Shown here one piece after another: positions 1-11,185 of a DNA stretch of 64,000 bases. Each line of letters opens with the position of its first letter. Within the stretch, counting starts at the first letter, position 1. The translations under genes and the position numbers were made by a program. The DNA comes from Micropterix aruncella (Eukaryota > Arthropoda > Insecta > Lepidoptera > Micropterigidae): assembly GCA_944548615.1 (NCBI GenBank), contig OX155951.1:36670709-36734708 (forward strand), given 5' to 3'. A model generated the notes under the pieces. It saw only the letters and a program-made list of their open reading frames with translations, did no database searches and was not told the origin of the DNA.

Positions 1-1730
1 ACAGCCGAACGCATCTTTTTTCGTCGGTTGGATTTTTGCCGTCTTCAATTCAAATAGCGATAAGAAATAAGGTAACAGTGGTTACATTTCTTTACATTTT
101 GATAGCGATAGAGGGAGTGTTCATAATGACGTTTTAAAACACTGTCGAGTTTCGCTTGCCAAAAGCGATTGAATTGCAAGAATGTTCGTAATAGGGCTGC
201 AGGATACACGTACTAATATATAATGGACTTACTAATGCCGCCCGGGTATTCCCCTCCGAGAAATGAGATCGGACTTGAATAGTTACGTACAGATGAAATT
301 AGTTGCCTAATCTGATCGTCATTTACATAAAGGAGGATTACGATTGAATACGTGAACGAAACGAGCCGATTATGAATCGACAGAATGACTTGCCTGAACG
401 ACAGTCGATAGAAAATGATGAATATGTGTACACGCAATAGTTTTATCTCAGATGAATGAAATGAATCAATATGCCGCCCGGGATTTGAGATCCAAAAGCT
501 ACGCAAGTCCCATGGGCTGAAATATAATTCACCTGAAATTAAACAACTATTGTAAAGTCGAAAAAACTAATAGAATTTAAGAATGTTGTGTTTATTTTGA
601 ATTTCCAATAAAGAATCTCTATTTTTAGAAATACGAATTATTGAACCTAAACGCTTCTAAGGATCCTTTCACTTTTTCCAACTTACATTATTTCAAAGAA
701 ACCTTGAAAAAAAAATCTCCTAATTAAATCTAAATATGACCAAGATTTCGAGTTTTTTGACATTTTTATTGAATGAAAAGGTTTTTTTTACGACTTGGAA
801 ATAGGCGATAGTTTTCCCGACGCTTAGATAAAGTTCACTTGCCGTCTTCACGGGGACAATAAGAATGCGACAGCTGCGTACGCTGTGTGCCGGTACGTCT
901 ATTTCAACGCGGTAAGGGTCCGTTTCGAGCACTTCCTTATAGTAATTAAGTGTATTTCAAGCTGTTGTGTTGCTACATTTTAAGTAATAATTTAGTTTGT
1001 ATCTATTATTTTATGTAAGTAACATTTATTACCTTCTGAATCGAAACTGTATGAACATTTTACTTCCTCATAATTTGTCACCAAATATTATCTATTATTT
1101 TTTACGTATGTTTAATGCCACGGTTAACTGTAAGAGATCGATTTTTAATGATATTCCTGCAGTTTTGTATCAGTCTTTTTGTACAATAAAGAATTCAAAC
1201 TCTCATTAGAAGTAGTAATCAAATCTTATATTTCCATAGGTTTATTTTTTCGTAAAGGTAAAATAACATGTTTAACATATTATTATGGTTGGACATAATT
1301 AAATTATGGGGAAGTAGCACTCCGTTAACGATATTATATTTATGAAACTATTTTTTAATAATTGATTTATAGGGGCATAATCTAATACAAATCAAAAATT
1401 ACGTCGGTGTACTGTTCCCAGTAATCAGATTGCAAAGTTGAAGTTTCGACATACCAGGCGGGCACTGATGGCTAAGGTAGCTCAATAGTCGACCGTGGGA
1501 AAGAAGGGATATACAAAGCAATGACGATTATCGAATTTACGAATTTAGTTTTATTGAATACAGATAGCGGCGCGATCGCCAACATATTGCGCATTACAAA
1601 ATTGGTGCAGCGGAGGCAGGTGTTGTCAACCATTTTTTTTGGGAGTAATTGCAATTTTGATCCATTATTTGTGGTGACAAAAAAAAACGTATTTTTACTA
1701 TACAATTACAATTGTACAGTAGTATTATAT
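1..1730. other. non-coding stretch, no gene seen
   Basis: No convincing coding sequence. The first 540 bases are moderately GC-rich and the rest is AT-rich. The word TGCCGCCCGGG occurs twice (about 236 and 472), with no further structure that I can see. The short frames here have no recognisable domain. Confidence 0.5.
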
Positions 1731-1870
1731 TTTATTTATTTATTTATTCATTTATGGTAATGTACATAATATGCAATGAGTTGTGTCACGCTTATAGTGA
1801 AGATCGGTCGCATGTCGCCCAACTAAGTAAACACTTGTTCTAGGGCAAACATTTTAAACAAATACTAGTT
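1731..1870 (-). repeat. family E 3' tail repeat, copy 1
   Basis: On the minus strand this carries a degenerate form of a module seen five times in the window (about 1815, 7862, 20158, 26915 and 28470): CCTTAGAACAGG, a few bases, then CCTAGTTAGG. Here it is followed by an AAAT-type run read as (TTTA)n at 1731-1756. A conserved module leading to a simple AAAT tail is what the 3' end of a LINE or SINE looks like. The coding part is absent. Confidence 0.45.
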
Positions 1871-2288
1871 TAAAAAAGAAAACATATATAAATGTATTAT
1901 TTTTTTTTATTTTATTTAATACCCATTTCTTTTTAATACAGCTTTGTATAAAATCCAGCCAGGCCTAAGGCTTACCTTCTGGAGATTATGATAGGTTGAC
2001 TTTCAGTGCAACTTTAGTGGCCATTTTGACCATATTATAATATATCTGCTGCATTATCTGCTACTCTAGTAAGGAAAATATGAATCTTATTCGTATCATT
2101 TACATGTGTGTTTCACTTTCACTTATTTTAAAGCTATTTTTAATTCTTTTTTGTTTTTTGTACATTTTTTATATTTTTTTAAATTTAGAGGAATTTTGTT
2201 GAATATATGAGGGATTAGCCAATTCAATCTTCTTTTGCCATAAAGGTACGTACAAATATACGTACTGTATAATAGTATTGTATAATTG

Positions 2289-3059
2289 TCTATACTAGTA
2301 TTATAAAGAGGTAATGTTTGTAAGTTTGTAAGTTTGAATGAAGGAGGTAATCTCCAAAACTACTTATGCGATTTCAAAAATTCTTTCACCAATAGAAAGC
2401 TAAATTATCAAGTAGGCTATAGGATATGTTTTATTGTGATTAATATTAGTTTTCTATACGAAAACACGATATTTGTAAATCGAGTGGCGTGAAAATGTGC
2501 TGAAGATGTGCATTATCGGCGTGCGCTGAGGAAACGGTTTGGTATATTTGAAAACTATGTTGAACAAAAACGTCGGCCTTAAAAAGATCTATAAAAAAGT
2601 ACGCGACAGCATTTATCCAACTTTTATATTTAAGCTACAATAACTGCCTTTATAACTCAAACAAATAAGATAAAAAAGTAGTTGAAGTTTGTTGAAGACT
2701 TTAGCAGTAAAATATAAATCCTTATCAAAATAATTTACTCCATCATCACGGGTGTTAAATGGATATAAAATTAGGCATAAATTGTAACCTTTTAGGTGGA
2801 ATAGTTTTAGAAATATCATGAAATAAGGAACGCGGGCAAGAGCCTCGAAATACCTAGCGGGGGATGCGCGGCGGCGACTAGCCCAACAAGGTCAGCGTTC
2901 AGCGGAAGGCAGCGGGTGGCGAAGAACAAAAAGCGAACAGGACGTCTTTTACTATATATCTAAAGGTAATGTCGAAAAAGGCAAATATACGCCAACCTAC
3001 TCAAATTAGCAACTCGATTCGAAATTTTACGCGAAGCAAAGCCGCGAGCAACAGCTAGT
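2289..3059 (+). mobile_element. Helentron-like non-autonomous element H, copy 1
   Basis: Begins TCTATACTAGTATTATAAAG and ends GCCGCGAGCAACAGCTAG. About 350 bp of its 5' half matches the reverse complement of 29350-29658, which defines it as a repeat. The CTAG end, the absence of long terminal inverted repeats and the lack of coding capacity fit non-autonomous Helitrons/Helentrons, which are common in Lepidoptera. That class assignment is inference. CTAGTATTATA occurs near both ends, resembling the subterminal repeats of Helentrons. Confidence 0.5.
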
Positions 3060-3167
3060 ATTATATAATTGTACAATTACAATTACATTTGTAAGGTAGT
3101 TTTATGAGCTTTGAATACTTTTTATTCAACCAATAATATAAGTAAAACTTTAATGCTTGCCGCTAGC

Positions 3168-3443
3168 GCATCCCGGCGGCATAGTGGTATGGTCGCTTGC
3201 TTGTAAGGTTATGTGTTCGATTCCCAGGCTGGGTCACCATTTTCCGTTAGTATAAATTTAACCTAATTGCATTTTCAATTCTGTCGATCGAAAGCAATAA
3301 CAAGACACACACACACACACAACTTCTTTCACGCACACACATAAAACACTTCATACTAGGGTTGGTTGGAAGAGATTGACGTATGATAATAAGCCCGCCC
3401 ATTGTGATATTTCACAATAAAAATTCGGAACAAACAAACAAAC
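3168..3443 (+). mobile_element. tRNA-derived SINE, copy 1
   Basis: The head has an A-box-like GGCATAGTGG and a degenerate B box, TGTTCGATTCC. Then comes a shared body (CATTTTCCGTTAG, ATTTTCAATTCTGTCGATCG, CAATAACAAGACACAC) and a 3' end with AAGCCCGCCCATTGTG and a short hairpin before AATAAA. The copy at 56422-56690 is the same element. The tail here is (CAAA)n. RNA polymerase III would transcribe such an element; mobilisation depends on a partner LINE. Confidence 0.8.
3303..3345 (+). repeat. AC-rich microsatellite inside the SINE
   Basis: A run of AC dinucleotides (about 3306-3320) and further CAC-rich sequence lies in the SINE body. The 56.4-kb copy has the same CA-rich segment in a more diverged form, so it was probably present in the ancestral element. 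Confidence 0.6.
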
Positions 3444-3729
3444 AGTTAAAATGATATAATATTTCCCCAGTGTCATAATGTACCTACCTAACAATTTATA
3501 AGGTGTCATAATATAAATCGTACTATATACATAAGGTGTCATAATATAAATCGTACTATATCTATTAATAATTAAGTTTACAAGAGGTTAAGAGAAATAA
3601 GTCAAGCTATATTTAAAAATACGCGCGAACCCGACACCCCCGGGAGTTATAACGATACATGCCATTCTGTCTCCCATGAAGCGATTGCAAAGATTTTGAG
3701 GACAAATACAATCCACATTATAACTAACC

Positions 3730-4330
3730 AAACAGCCCGTAAAAGTCCGACACCTTACTGCGAGTCGCTGAGAAGTGCCACCCAGCGGTCTTCCTCAGGC
3801 ATTTACTATAAAAAATAACAGATCTGGGCGGATTTCTCCATTCTAAAAATAATCACAGATTAGCGGTTACCGGTAATTGCTGGTTAGCGGCAATCCAGAT
3901 CGAATTTGTCGCGGATCCTTGGCGCTCTTTGCCCGTCAAGCTCACTTGGTATCGGGTGGCCAACAGATCGTTTCTAATGTTAGGTGTCTGATCGTTTCTT
4001 ATCCAGGTCAACAGCTACACCCGTTTCCTAGGAAACGTACGTCTTTAGTTTCCCCCTGTTATTTACCGGATTGAGCAAGCGATTGGCTGACAGCCCGGTA
4101 CGAAATCCGCCCAGTTCAGGCTGAGGTTTCCCCCCGGATACGCACTTCTGACGCAGGTAGGATGCACAGCGGCCCTTTTAGGTTAAGGCCCTCTCACGTA
4201 GGCTACCGGATGGAGACTGATCCATTCGTTAGCCGACCCACGAGATCATAGAAAATCCATCAGGCCCAAGCTGCACGGGAGCATTAGGAACCAAAAGCCT
4301 ACTGGGTGGAATGCATGGGGAGATATGCTA
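3730..4330 (-). repeat. R repeat copy 1 (diverged subtype)
   Basis: Reverse orientation relative to the copies at 6.7 and 10.5 kb. Recognisable shared landmarks are CCCGTAAAAG near the start, GCCACCCAGCGG, a CTCTTTGCCCG block, CGATTGGCTGAC, and GGAGCATTAGGAACC at the end. It is most similar to the copies at 45.8 and 52.8 kb (subtype b) and has several indels. Frames on both strands are not conserved here. Confidence 0.65.
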
Positions 4331-5280
4331 TACAGAGTGAGTTTTAAATTAGTGACATCCTTGTAGTGGGCCAATCAGTACGTCGAAGTAAGCAACTTTT
4401 AAGTTTAGTAAATGGGAAAAACAAAAAAAAAATTTTTGGTAAACTTGTAATTTATATCTGTAGTTTGAGAAGTTTGAGAAGTGTTTAGACTATAATAAAT
4501 TTAGTCTTATATATATTAAATTTTCACAAACCCTGGAAAAAACGACCATAGTCATTATAGCTCGAGTGGTGTATTGGTGGTTTCCGTTTTCATCCACTGT
4601 TTTGAAGGACATGAGACGTCTTATTATATTATAATGGTTGTGCTTCGCTCTCTCTCTACCCCCCGGGGTGACAACGTGGATCCTCTATTGGCAATCGGAA
4701 CGTCAACCGTCCCACTATGTTAAAGTCAATCACGGTTTGAGCTAAGCGCCGATATCGTAAAGTTCACTCGCTCTTCGTCTATTGCCTATTGTCTATCTAT
4801 ATTGTCTATACTCTTTGTAACGATCGATCAATTGTAAAATGGCGGACGAGCTATAGTATCGCTAATAATAACTACTACCTATGAATATATGTATCTTCTT
4901 CCTAATCTAATCTATCCATTCCGCCACTATTGACTAAGACGAATATAGCGATCTCCATCAGTATATAAACTTAGTTTTCGACTTGTGTTCCAAGCGAGAA
5001 TTTCACTACAAAATACACTGAGAAAAATAAAACGCTGTAATACACGAAAATACATATGTATTAAAAGGGATTACGTATATAAAATGTACTGTGGTCCGTA
5101 CGTGTGTAATAATAAAAAACGCTTTATTTGTATGAAAAGGCGAGATTATTGCCTGCAGGCAATATTTTGGAGCTAACCTATACTATTGTATGAATATTAT
5201 TTGGGAGTATATGCTACATAACTTAACCTTAATGAAGAGTATTTATAATACAAAAAAGAGGATAGAAAGAAATAGAGATT
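4331..5280. other. non-coding stretch with a short shared repeat
   Basis: Bases 4337-4398 are about 80% alike to 45419-45475 (key words AATTAGTGACA, AATCAGTACG, CGAAGTAAGCA). Both lie close to R copies, so this may be a fragment of another mobile element. The rest is AT-rich; a CT-rich run with a CCCCCGGGG core lies at 4645-4670. No gene is seen. Confidence 0.5.
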
Positions 5281-5712
5281 TAACTCTTTGTGGGCACATA
5301 GTGTGCCCCACCAAAATATTCTAAAACCTATAAGAACGCTAAGGTTTAAAAAGGACGAGAAGTGGAAGGGAAAGGGATTTTATTTGGAAGATTTCAAATG
5401 TTCTCTGACTCTGTTTTTAAAACTTGTTATGCTTGGCGCTGTTCTCACATTTTTCGACAAAGCATTCCAAAGCTGAGCTCCATGCACACTGAAAGAGAAT
5501 GAAAAGAAGACAGTACTGTGACAAGGGATAGAGAGTAGCTGGTTATCTTTTGATCTCAGACGGCGTCCATGTACCGATAGTGAAGTAAATCTGCCGATAA
5601 GATTATTGAGAGCGACGCCGTCGAATATCTCGAATAGCAGACATAGATCCCTAATGTCACTGAGAAATACGACATCTCCATAATCCAGAAGAAGAAGGAT
5701 ATGTATCAACAT
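5281..5712 (-). pseudogene. LINE C-terminal fragment
   Basis: The minus-strand frame ending at 5380 encodes the end of an APE-type LINE ORF2: LRSKDNQLLSIP, then GAQLWNAL, then a basic SFKNRVREHLKSSK tail. The same arrangement (RSQ/ED-N-LL, then ARLWN, then SFKxxLKxxL) ends LINEs C and D in this window, so homology is clear. All of the endonuclease and reverse transcriptase is missing (5' truncation). Downstream of the stop, 5281-5379 would be 3' UTR and includes the palindrome GGGCACATAGTGTGCCC. Confidence 0.65.
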
Positions 5713-6458
5713 GAGGCGTAACGGTGTATGTTATTACATTCGTAAAGTTAAAGTCAGTTACAACAATAATGTTGAAGCTATATTATAGCGTTATTTTCGT
5801 ATTACCCGTACGGAACATGGTGAAACGTATAATCGAATAATGGAGTTTTAACAACATTTCTTGCAATTTAACAAAATTACGATTAAGTCATCAATATTCT
5901 GTATAAAACCGTAATAACAAAACGACATTGTAGGAAGAAATCTAATATTTTTCTCAGTATGTACAGTACGTAGTAATAACATTAGGCCATCCAAAGTGTT
6001 TTCTTATGATTAAACTGCCAACACATGACACTATTAACCGGATTTAAAGGTTAAGGCGTCAAATTTTAAAACTGTATAACTTTCCAAAGTAACATCTCCG
6101 AGTTAGTCTTCAAACAACTTTGAACAACTTGATGCTATGTGGTATTCCATATAGGTTAGATAATAATATGAAAATGTTTATCTTCGCGATATAAATGATA
6201 GAATTATTTCATCATATATGACTAGGAAAGACCTCTAAGAGATGTGTTATTGAAAAATGACTACTTGACTCAAAGCTCTCACTTCTACACGCGTGGGAAA
6301 ACAACGCTTCTTGCGGCAATAAATAAAATTATACTGAGGAATGATATACAGCAAGCCGAAAAAAGGAACTTTGGGAGTTAATGACAGAACTTTGACAAAA
6401 AGGAAAAAATGAGACAGCTGCCCCAAAGTGCAAAAAGTGTGCCCTAATAGTCAAATTA
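5713..6458. other. AT-rich non-coding stretch
   Basis: No gene, repeat partner or notable structure seen. Confidence 0.4.
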
Positions 6459-6530
6459 CGGGAGACAGATATAATATCGTTTAAAACTTTCTGAGATGAC
6501 GGTTTCGCCCGTGGTAGTTGACATCTCCAG
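6459..6530 (+). repeat. R repeat 3' end (isolated)
   Basis: GGAGACAG, a short variable part, TTTAAAACTTTCTGAG and TGACGGTTTCGCCCG match the 3' ends of the R copies at 10.5, 16.1, 53.3 and (inverted) 58.4 kb. It is followed directly by a LINE endonuclease-like reading frame, unlike the other copies. Confidence 0.6.
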
Positions 6531-6702
6531 TGGTCCATTAGGAAATGCAAAGAATCCGAAAACAATGCCTGATGCTGGTTTGGCGATCGAAGAGAATAAT
6601 GTCGATATTTTCTGTATCTGTGAAACGTGGTTTAAGGAGGAAGAAAAAGACATAGCAAACATTTCCGGTTATGCATTAGCCAGGGAGCTAATAGGCCCTT
6701 GC
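6496..6702 (+). pseudogene. APE endonuclease-like N-terminal fragment joined to R
   Basis: An open frame runs from the R 3' end (TVSPVVVD) into a peptide with IEENNVDIFCICETWFKEEE and NISGYALARE. The spacing and the ETW motif are those of the N-terminal part of APE-type LINE endonucleases (compare IIALTETWLHQG in LINE A at about 61.2 kb). The frame stops where the next R copy starts (from about 6681). It is a fragment of about 45 informative residues, not a working enzyme. It could mean that R is the 5' region of a LINE, or that two unrelated fragments met. Confidence 0.5.
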
Positions 6703-7268
6703 TGAGTTGGCTACGAAGACCCATTTGTTCAAATTCGGTCACACTCACGGGTCAACATCCATCCGGCGGCCTCCACGCATGAAGCGCGATCCCGGGTATT
6801 ATGCTGGCTTAAGGTTTAGTTTCCCCTAGGAGTCAATCTTCTGGCGTAAGCCAATCGATTGTGCATTCTGACTAACAGTCCGGGGAGTCTGGAAGCAGTA
6901 CTATTTTCTTAAGAGGGGGATGGTTGCTGACCTTACAGCGACTGCTCTTGAAACGACTATCGGCTACCCGATGTCTGGTGAACAGCCGGGCAAATGATGC
7001 CGTGGTCCGCGATAGATTCGGTTGACACCGTTTCACCGCTTCGTAAGGGAGAGGGCCTCGCAAGCGACCTCGAACTCTTCACCATTTGAAAGACCAGAGT
7101 AATCTGGTCGCAACTGGAAGTAAGAGCGTGAGTGTAAGCCCGCTGGGTAACATACCTGGTGCGGTAACATCTCGCGGATACGGCGTTGGCCTCTTACGGG
7201 CATGTGGCGGAGGTTGACGGTGGACTGTTTTGTCCTAAGTCTTCTGCGCTCACTTCACGGGAGATAAA
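6681..7268 (+). repeat. R repeat copy 2
   Basis: Starts GGGAGCTAATAGGCCCTTGC and runs through GAAGACCCAT, TCACGGGTCAAC, GCCTCCACGCATGAAG, GACTAACAGTC, TCTGGAAGCAGTACT, CGACTGCTCTTGAAACG, the segment CACCGTTTCACCGCTTCG and GCCTCTTACGGGC to GTCTTCTGCGCTCAC. It lacks the terminal TGACGGG block. A segment present in copy 3 (GCGCTTTTGGACGGTCTGCG) is deleted here. Confidence 0.8.
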
Positions 7269-7860
7269 ACAGTCATATTTCCTAAAAATATATCCCTAAA
7301 AAGACGATCCCTTCCAAAACATTAATTACTATCAAACCACTGTACCCATAATTAAAATAAAACATATTAACATAATAAAACATAATAAAATAAAACAAAT
7401 TAAATTAAAACGGGGCCGTCACGCTGAATCGTGTTGTGGCCGATATCGGCCAATTGGGGCTCTAGGGGATAATATCCATCATGATAATGCGAGTTATTAC
7501 ACCACGAAAAACTAAGGACTTTTTAAAGCACGAAAACTCCATGGACTCGGATGCCTCATCAACTCGGTGGACCATCCTTCGAAGAGCCTTAATCTGAATG
7601 CCAATTATTACTTACATTTTTGACAATATATCATAGACCTTTTTGCTGAGATTTTAAACGGCATTTATACTTTCTTGAAAAGTCGTTTTTTTTTTTAAAA
7701 AAGTTTATGCAATTTTTATTCGACCTTATTTTATGACATTCGCGCTTATTTGGGTCGTAAATTATTAAAACAAACTTAATACGAGAATTGATATGACATA
7801 ATTTTTAAGTTTAGTTGTTAATTTTTTACTTTTTTTGTGTGCACAGGTAAAATATTTCCT
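7269..7860. other. non-coding stretch
   Basis: AT-rich runs flank a GC-richer block at 7410-7600 with the palindrome GGCCGATATCGGCC at about 7438. No gene or repeat partner is seen. Confidence 0.4.
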
Positions 7861-8041
7861 GGTACACCTGCCTTAGTACAGGCCTAGGCCTAGTTAGGCG
7901 GTGTTGACGCAGTGACCAAGATACTGCAGTGTGCTCTATTTTTCGCTACTGGTCCAAATACATTTTTTTTTGTAATGCTGCAGTAAATTATATTTTGTGC
8001 TTTAACTTTAAAAAAAAAATAAATAAATAAATAAATAAATA
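7861..8041 (+). repeat. family E 3' tail repeat, copy 2
   Basis: Contains CCTTAGTACAGG and GGCCTAGTTAGGCGG (7868-7900), about 110 bases of shared tail, then (AAAT)n at 8010-8041. This is the clearest example of the module followed by its simple-repeat end. Confidence 0.55.
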
Positions 8042-8924
8042 TGGCGTGGTAACGAAATTCGCAATCCTTCGTATTCATTTCTAATTACAAAGAAAAGAAT
8101 ATCACACAATCGTATCAGAATGCAGTAAGATAAAGTTTATTTTTTACTTGATCAAAGCTGTATGTACAATTGATGAACCTATAATATTTAATATCCAGGC
8201 GATTCGATAAGACCTACAAATAGCGCAAAAGTTTTTTTTAATGGTTAGATCTTTCCATTTCCAATTCCGCTTCAATCAAACGGGGCCAAAAAATATTACA
8301 CATTCGCTGGCGGTTGAAACATTACTCAATGATCGAACATTAAAATGGCTCTATCTATAATACCTATAATTACGAGTTTATTATTAATCCATTTAATTAT
8401 TTATGCAAAAGTAATTAATTGATATTAAACTAAAACGTTTATCATTTAATCGAGTAACTCGGCACTCGGAGCACGATCCCTCGCTAAATAAAAACACCAA
8501 GTGCTACGCCATTAACAAGACGCCCGTATCTTTATCTGAAGTAACACCTTGCTTATCCTGTTTAACTTCGACACCGAGAAATACTCTTAACCCACTAACG
8601 GTGACTTTTGCGTATTAAAATTTATTGTGTTAAGTCTAGTTTTATTATTGCAGTGGAAATGACATAACAACTAACGGCAGCCAGCTTGACAGTTTATTGG
8701 ATTTTTATCTACAGATTTACGGTGTGATATTTGAAATTGTTATGTGTGTCGATAAATGTGTTAAGAACGGATTATATTAAGGAGCAAATAATGGTGCAAA
8801 ATTACTTGCGACACAGCAATTGAAACTGAAATCAAATTTCTCAACATTCCCCAAACCTAAGGTATGGAAACCATGTTAAAAACATGATGTTAAGAGTAGT
8901 ATGTTGATAAACTCGTACATTCGT
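8042..8924. other. non-coding stretch
   Basis: Mostly AT-rich. The block 8460-8590 has balanced composition and no repeat partner in the window. No gene is seen. Confidence 0.4.
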
Positions 8925-9775
8925 AAGTATGTTAGGATTTGTACCTCGTACTTTGAATTTCAAAACAGTTCTCAGTGAAACATTCTCTCTTATTCTTATA
9001 CTACGGATTTATTCGCAGTCACCCCCGGCTCGACAAATATGCTTCTCAAATATGGTCTTCGAGCTAATGTTCACGTCATCTCTTGACGTGTACATTAAAA
9101 CATTTGGAATATCGCTTTTTAGTATTTATGAAATTACAACGAAGCAGCTACCTTTTATTGGCTTCAAACATTAAGGGATCTCTAGACGATCAAGCATGCT
9201 TGTCAAGCTTCCCGTCGCGGGCTGGGAGGAGATCGTAAACCGCAGAAAATATGCAAATATAGATTTTTTATATTTAACAATATGACTAATTTTGTAAATT
9301 ATACCAGGAAGTCACGTCATTCATAAAAAAAAATACGTCTAATTTACGTGACTCCCTGGTATAAACTACAAAATTAGGCATTTTTGGTATATATTTTTTT
9401 TAATGCATATTTCCTGCAGTTTACAATCCTCTCCCAGCCCGCGACGCGAAGCTTGACAAGCATGCTTGATCATCTAGAGAGCCCTTACAATCAAGAAGAA
9501 AATGCGCAGAAGTGGGGTTTTTCCATAAATTGTTGACAGGTTATATTGATTGTTCTGATCTACATAGAATGGTATCTTTCCGTGTACCATCGCGACTCAC
9601 TGGCTAAACGGAGATATTCTACCTTCCACAGGGTAGCACTAATTATGCACAAAACTGTTTTATTTATAGTCAATGTAAAATTTGTAATATGCAGCTCGTC
9701 GAAATTGACGAATTCAATACGTCATTGTAATCGAAAAATATAATAAAATATAATAAAATATAATATTAATAAATG
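8925..9775 (+). pseudogene. LINE A, 5'-truncated second copy (interrupted)
   Basis: Aligns to the 3' end of LINE A (63430-63990). The left part reads MLGFVPRT; the right part, in changed frame, shows shared words such as CGCGACTCACTGGCTAAACG and AATTATGCACAAAACTG. It differs by many substitutions and indels. A 310-bp foldback element interrupts it at 9174-9484. Near the 3' end it lacks about 50 bases that are present at 63914-63963; both sides of the gap have TCAT, so the deletion may have used that short repeat. The end is an ATAATAAAAT-type repeat tail. Confidence 0.85.
9174..9484. mobile_element. foldback MITE inserted in LINE A copy
   Basis: About 90-bp imperfect terminal inverted repeats: the left begins GGGATCTCTAGACGATCAAG, and the right, read inversely, begins GGGCTCTCTAGATGATCAAG. 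The arms run through GCATGCTTG, AAGCTT, GCGGGCTGGGAG and TGCATAT. A second inverted pair lies in the centre (ATACCAGGAAGTCACGT and ACGTGACTCCCTGGTAT). Comparison with the uninterrupted LINE at 63670-63680 (CCTTACAATC) indicates a TTA target duplication (9171-9173 and 9485-9487). GGG ends plus a TTA duplication suggest a PIF/Harbinger-type MITE. Confidence 0.85.
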
Positions 9776-10507
9776 TATCTAAGAACATATATTAAATAAA
9801 ACATTCGTATGGCTATATTATTTAACGTGCATTGACATATATTTTTTTACTTATTTTGACTCTTTCCCATTTTCCATTAGTGTGTTTATTCTTCAGACAC
9901 AAATGTTTAAGTGGATACATGTAATTAGCTTTGTCTTTGAAATTTAATATTTTTGTGCTCAATATATTTTAAAGCTATATGTTTCCTAACCAAAAATAAA
10001 ATAAAATTTAAAAAAGGTATCAAAATTATGTAGAATTTCACAAAATTTGTAAAGAAAATATTCAACAAAAAAGGCTATTGCTGAGCTGAAAAAAAAATTT
10101 AAAAAAAAATACTAAGGAATTAAACACTTATAAAAACCTGCATGGATATCTTTCAAATTGGTTAAATATGCTGATCTAGCAAAAATAGGAATTCGTTATG
10201 TGGCGTGTGAATGCTATATGCCGTCGATATTAAATGTATTTGTTGACTGGTATCTTATACTAAGTGCGTAACGTATACTGGTAACTTATAATAATTATAT
10301 TATACTAAGCTCGAGGTACGCCGCTGGCATTGGCAACTGAGTGCGTGAAAGATGTCCGGTAGTGGCGCGCTGTTGCTACCTAGGATCTGAAGTACGGCCG
10401 CTATCGCTAAGCCGATGCGAGACCGCTGAGACGAGGAGGAGCGATCGGCAGTCCGGTCAACGTGTAACCCAGTAGAGCTGTGCGGTGTATATTTGCTGTG
10501 AGGTCAG
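9776..10507. other. non-coding stretch ahead of R copy 3
   Basis: AT-rich to 10300, then a GC-rich block at 10310-10505 running straight into the R copy. The block has no partner at the other R copies, so it may be unique sequence or a poorly preserved 5' part. Confidence 0.4.
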
Positions 10508-11185
10508 GAGTTAATGGGCTCTTGCTGAGTTGGCCACGAAGACCCATTCTGTTCAGGGTTGGTCACACTCACGGGTCAACACCTATCCGACGGCCTCCAC
10601 GCATAAAGTGCGAGCCTGGGTAGGACTCTGGCCTTATGGTCAGTTTCCTCTGAGAATCAACCTTCTGGCGCTTTTGGACGGTCTGCGCACCGTGCGGCGT
10701 AAGCCAATCGACTGTGCACTCTGACTAACAGTCGGGGGAGTCTGGAAGCAGTACTGTTTCCTATAGAGCGGGGGTGGTTGCGGACCTTACGGCGACTGCT
10801 CTTGAAACGACCATCGGCTATCCGATCCTGGGTGAACAGCCGGGCAAAGGACGCTGTGGTCCACGATAGATTCGGTAAACGCCGTTTCACCGCTTCGTAA
10901 GGGAGAGAACCGCGCAAGGGACCTCGAACTCGTAACCAATCGAGAGACTGGAGTAATCTGGTCACAATTGGAAGTAAGGGCGTGAGTGTAAGCCCGCCGG
11001 GTAACACTTCTGGCTATCTCGCGGTTAAGGCGTTGGCCTCTTACGAGCTTGTGGCGTAGCTAGATGGTGGACTGTTTTGTCCTCAAGTCTTCTGCGCTCA
11101 CTCCAGGGAGATAGAACGACTAATCGTTAAAACTTCCTGAGGTGAGGAGGTGACAACCGTAGTTGGTACATAACTCGAATTTAAG
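10508..11185 (+). repeat. R repeat copy 3 (most complete)
   Basis: The fullest forward copy: head AGGAGTTAATGGGCTCTTGC, through GCCTCCACGCATAAAG, CTGGCGCTTTTGGACGG, GACTAACAGTC, AGAGCGGGGGTGG, GAACAGCCGGGCAAAGG and CGCTTCGTAAGGGAGAG to CTTCCTGAGGTGAGG. The antisense strand holds a 116-codon frame (10657-11007) with words such as LPYEAVKR, TASFARLF and RKVRNHPRSIGNSTASR that recur in the other copies. I treat that frame as a by-product of a GC-rich repeat unless a conservation test shows otherwise. Confidence 0.85.

Noticed and set aside
9171..9488. TTAA duplication (piggyBac) for the foldback element in LINE A
   Set aside because: The empty site in the 63.7-kb copy reads TTAC, so only TTA is duplicated.
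10657..11007. 116-118-codon frames in R copies (10.7 and 47.2 kb, shorter at 6.9, 16.1 and 58.8 kb) as a conserved protein
   Set aside because: The DNA itself is conserved between copies on both strands, frames exist on both strands, and several copies break them. A selection test would be needed before calling a gene.
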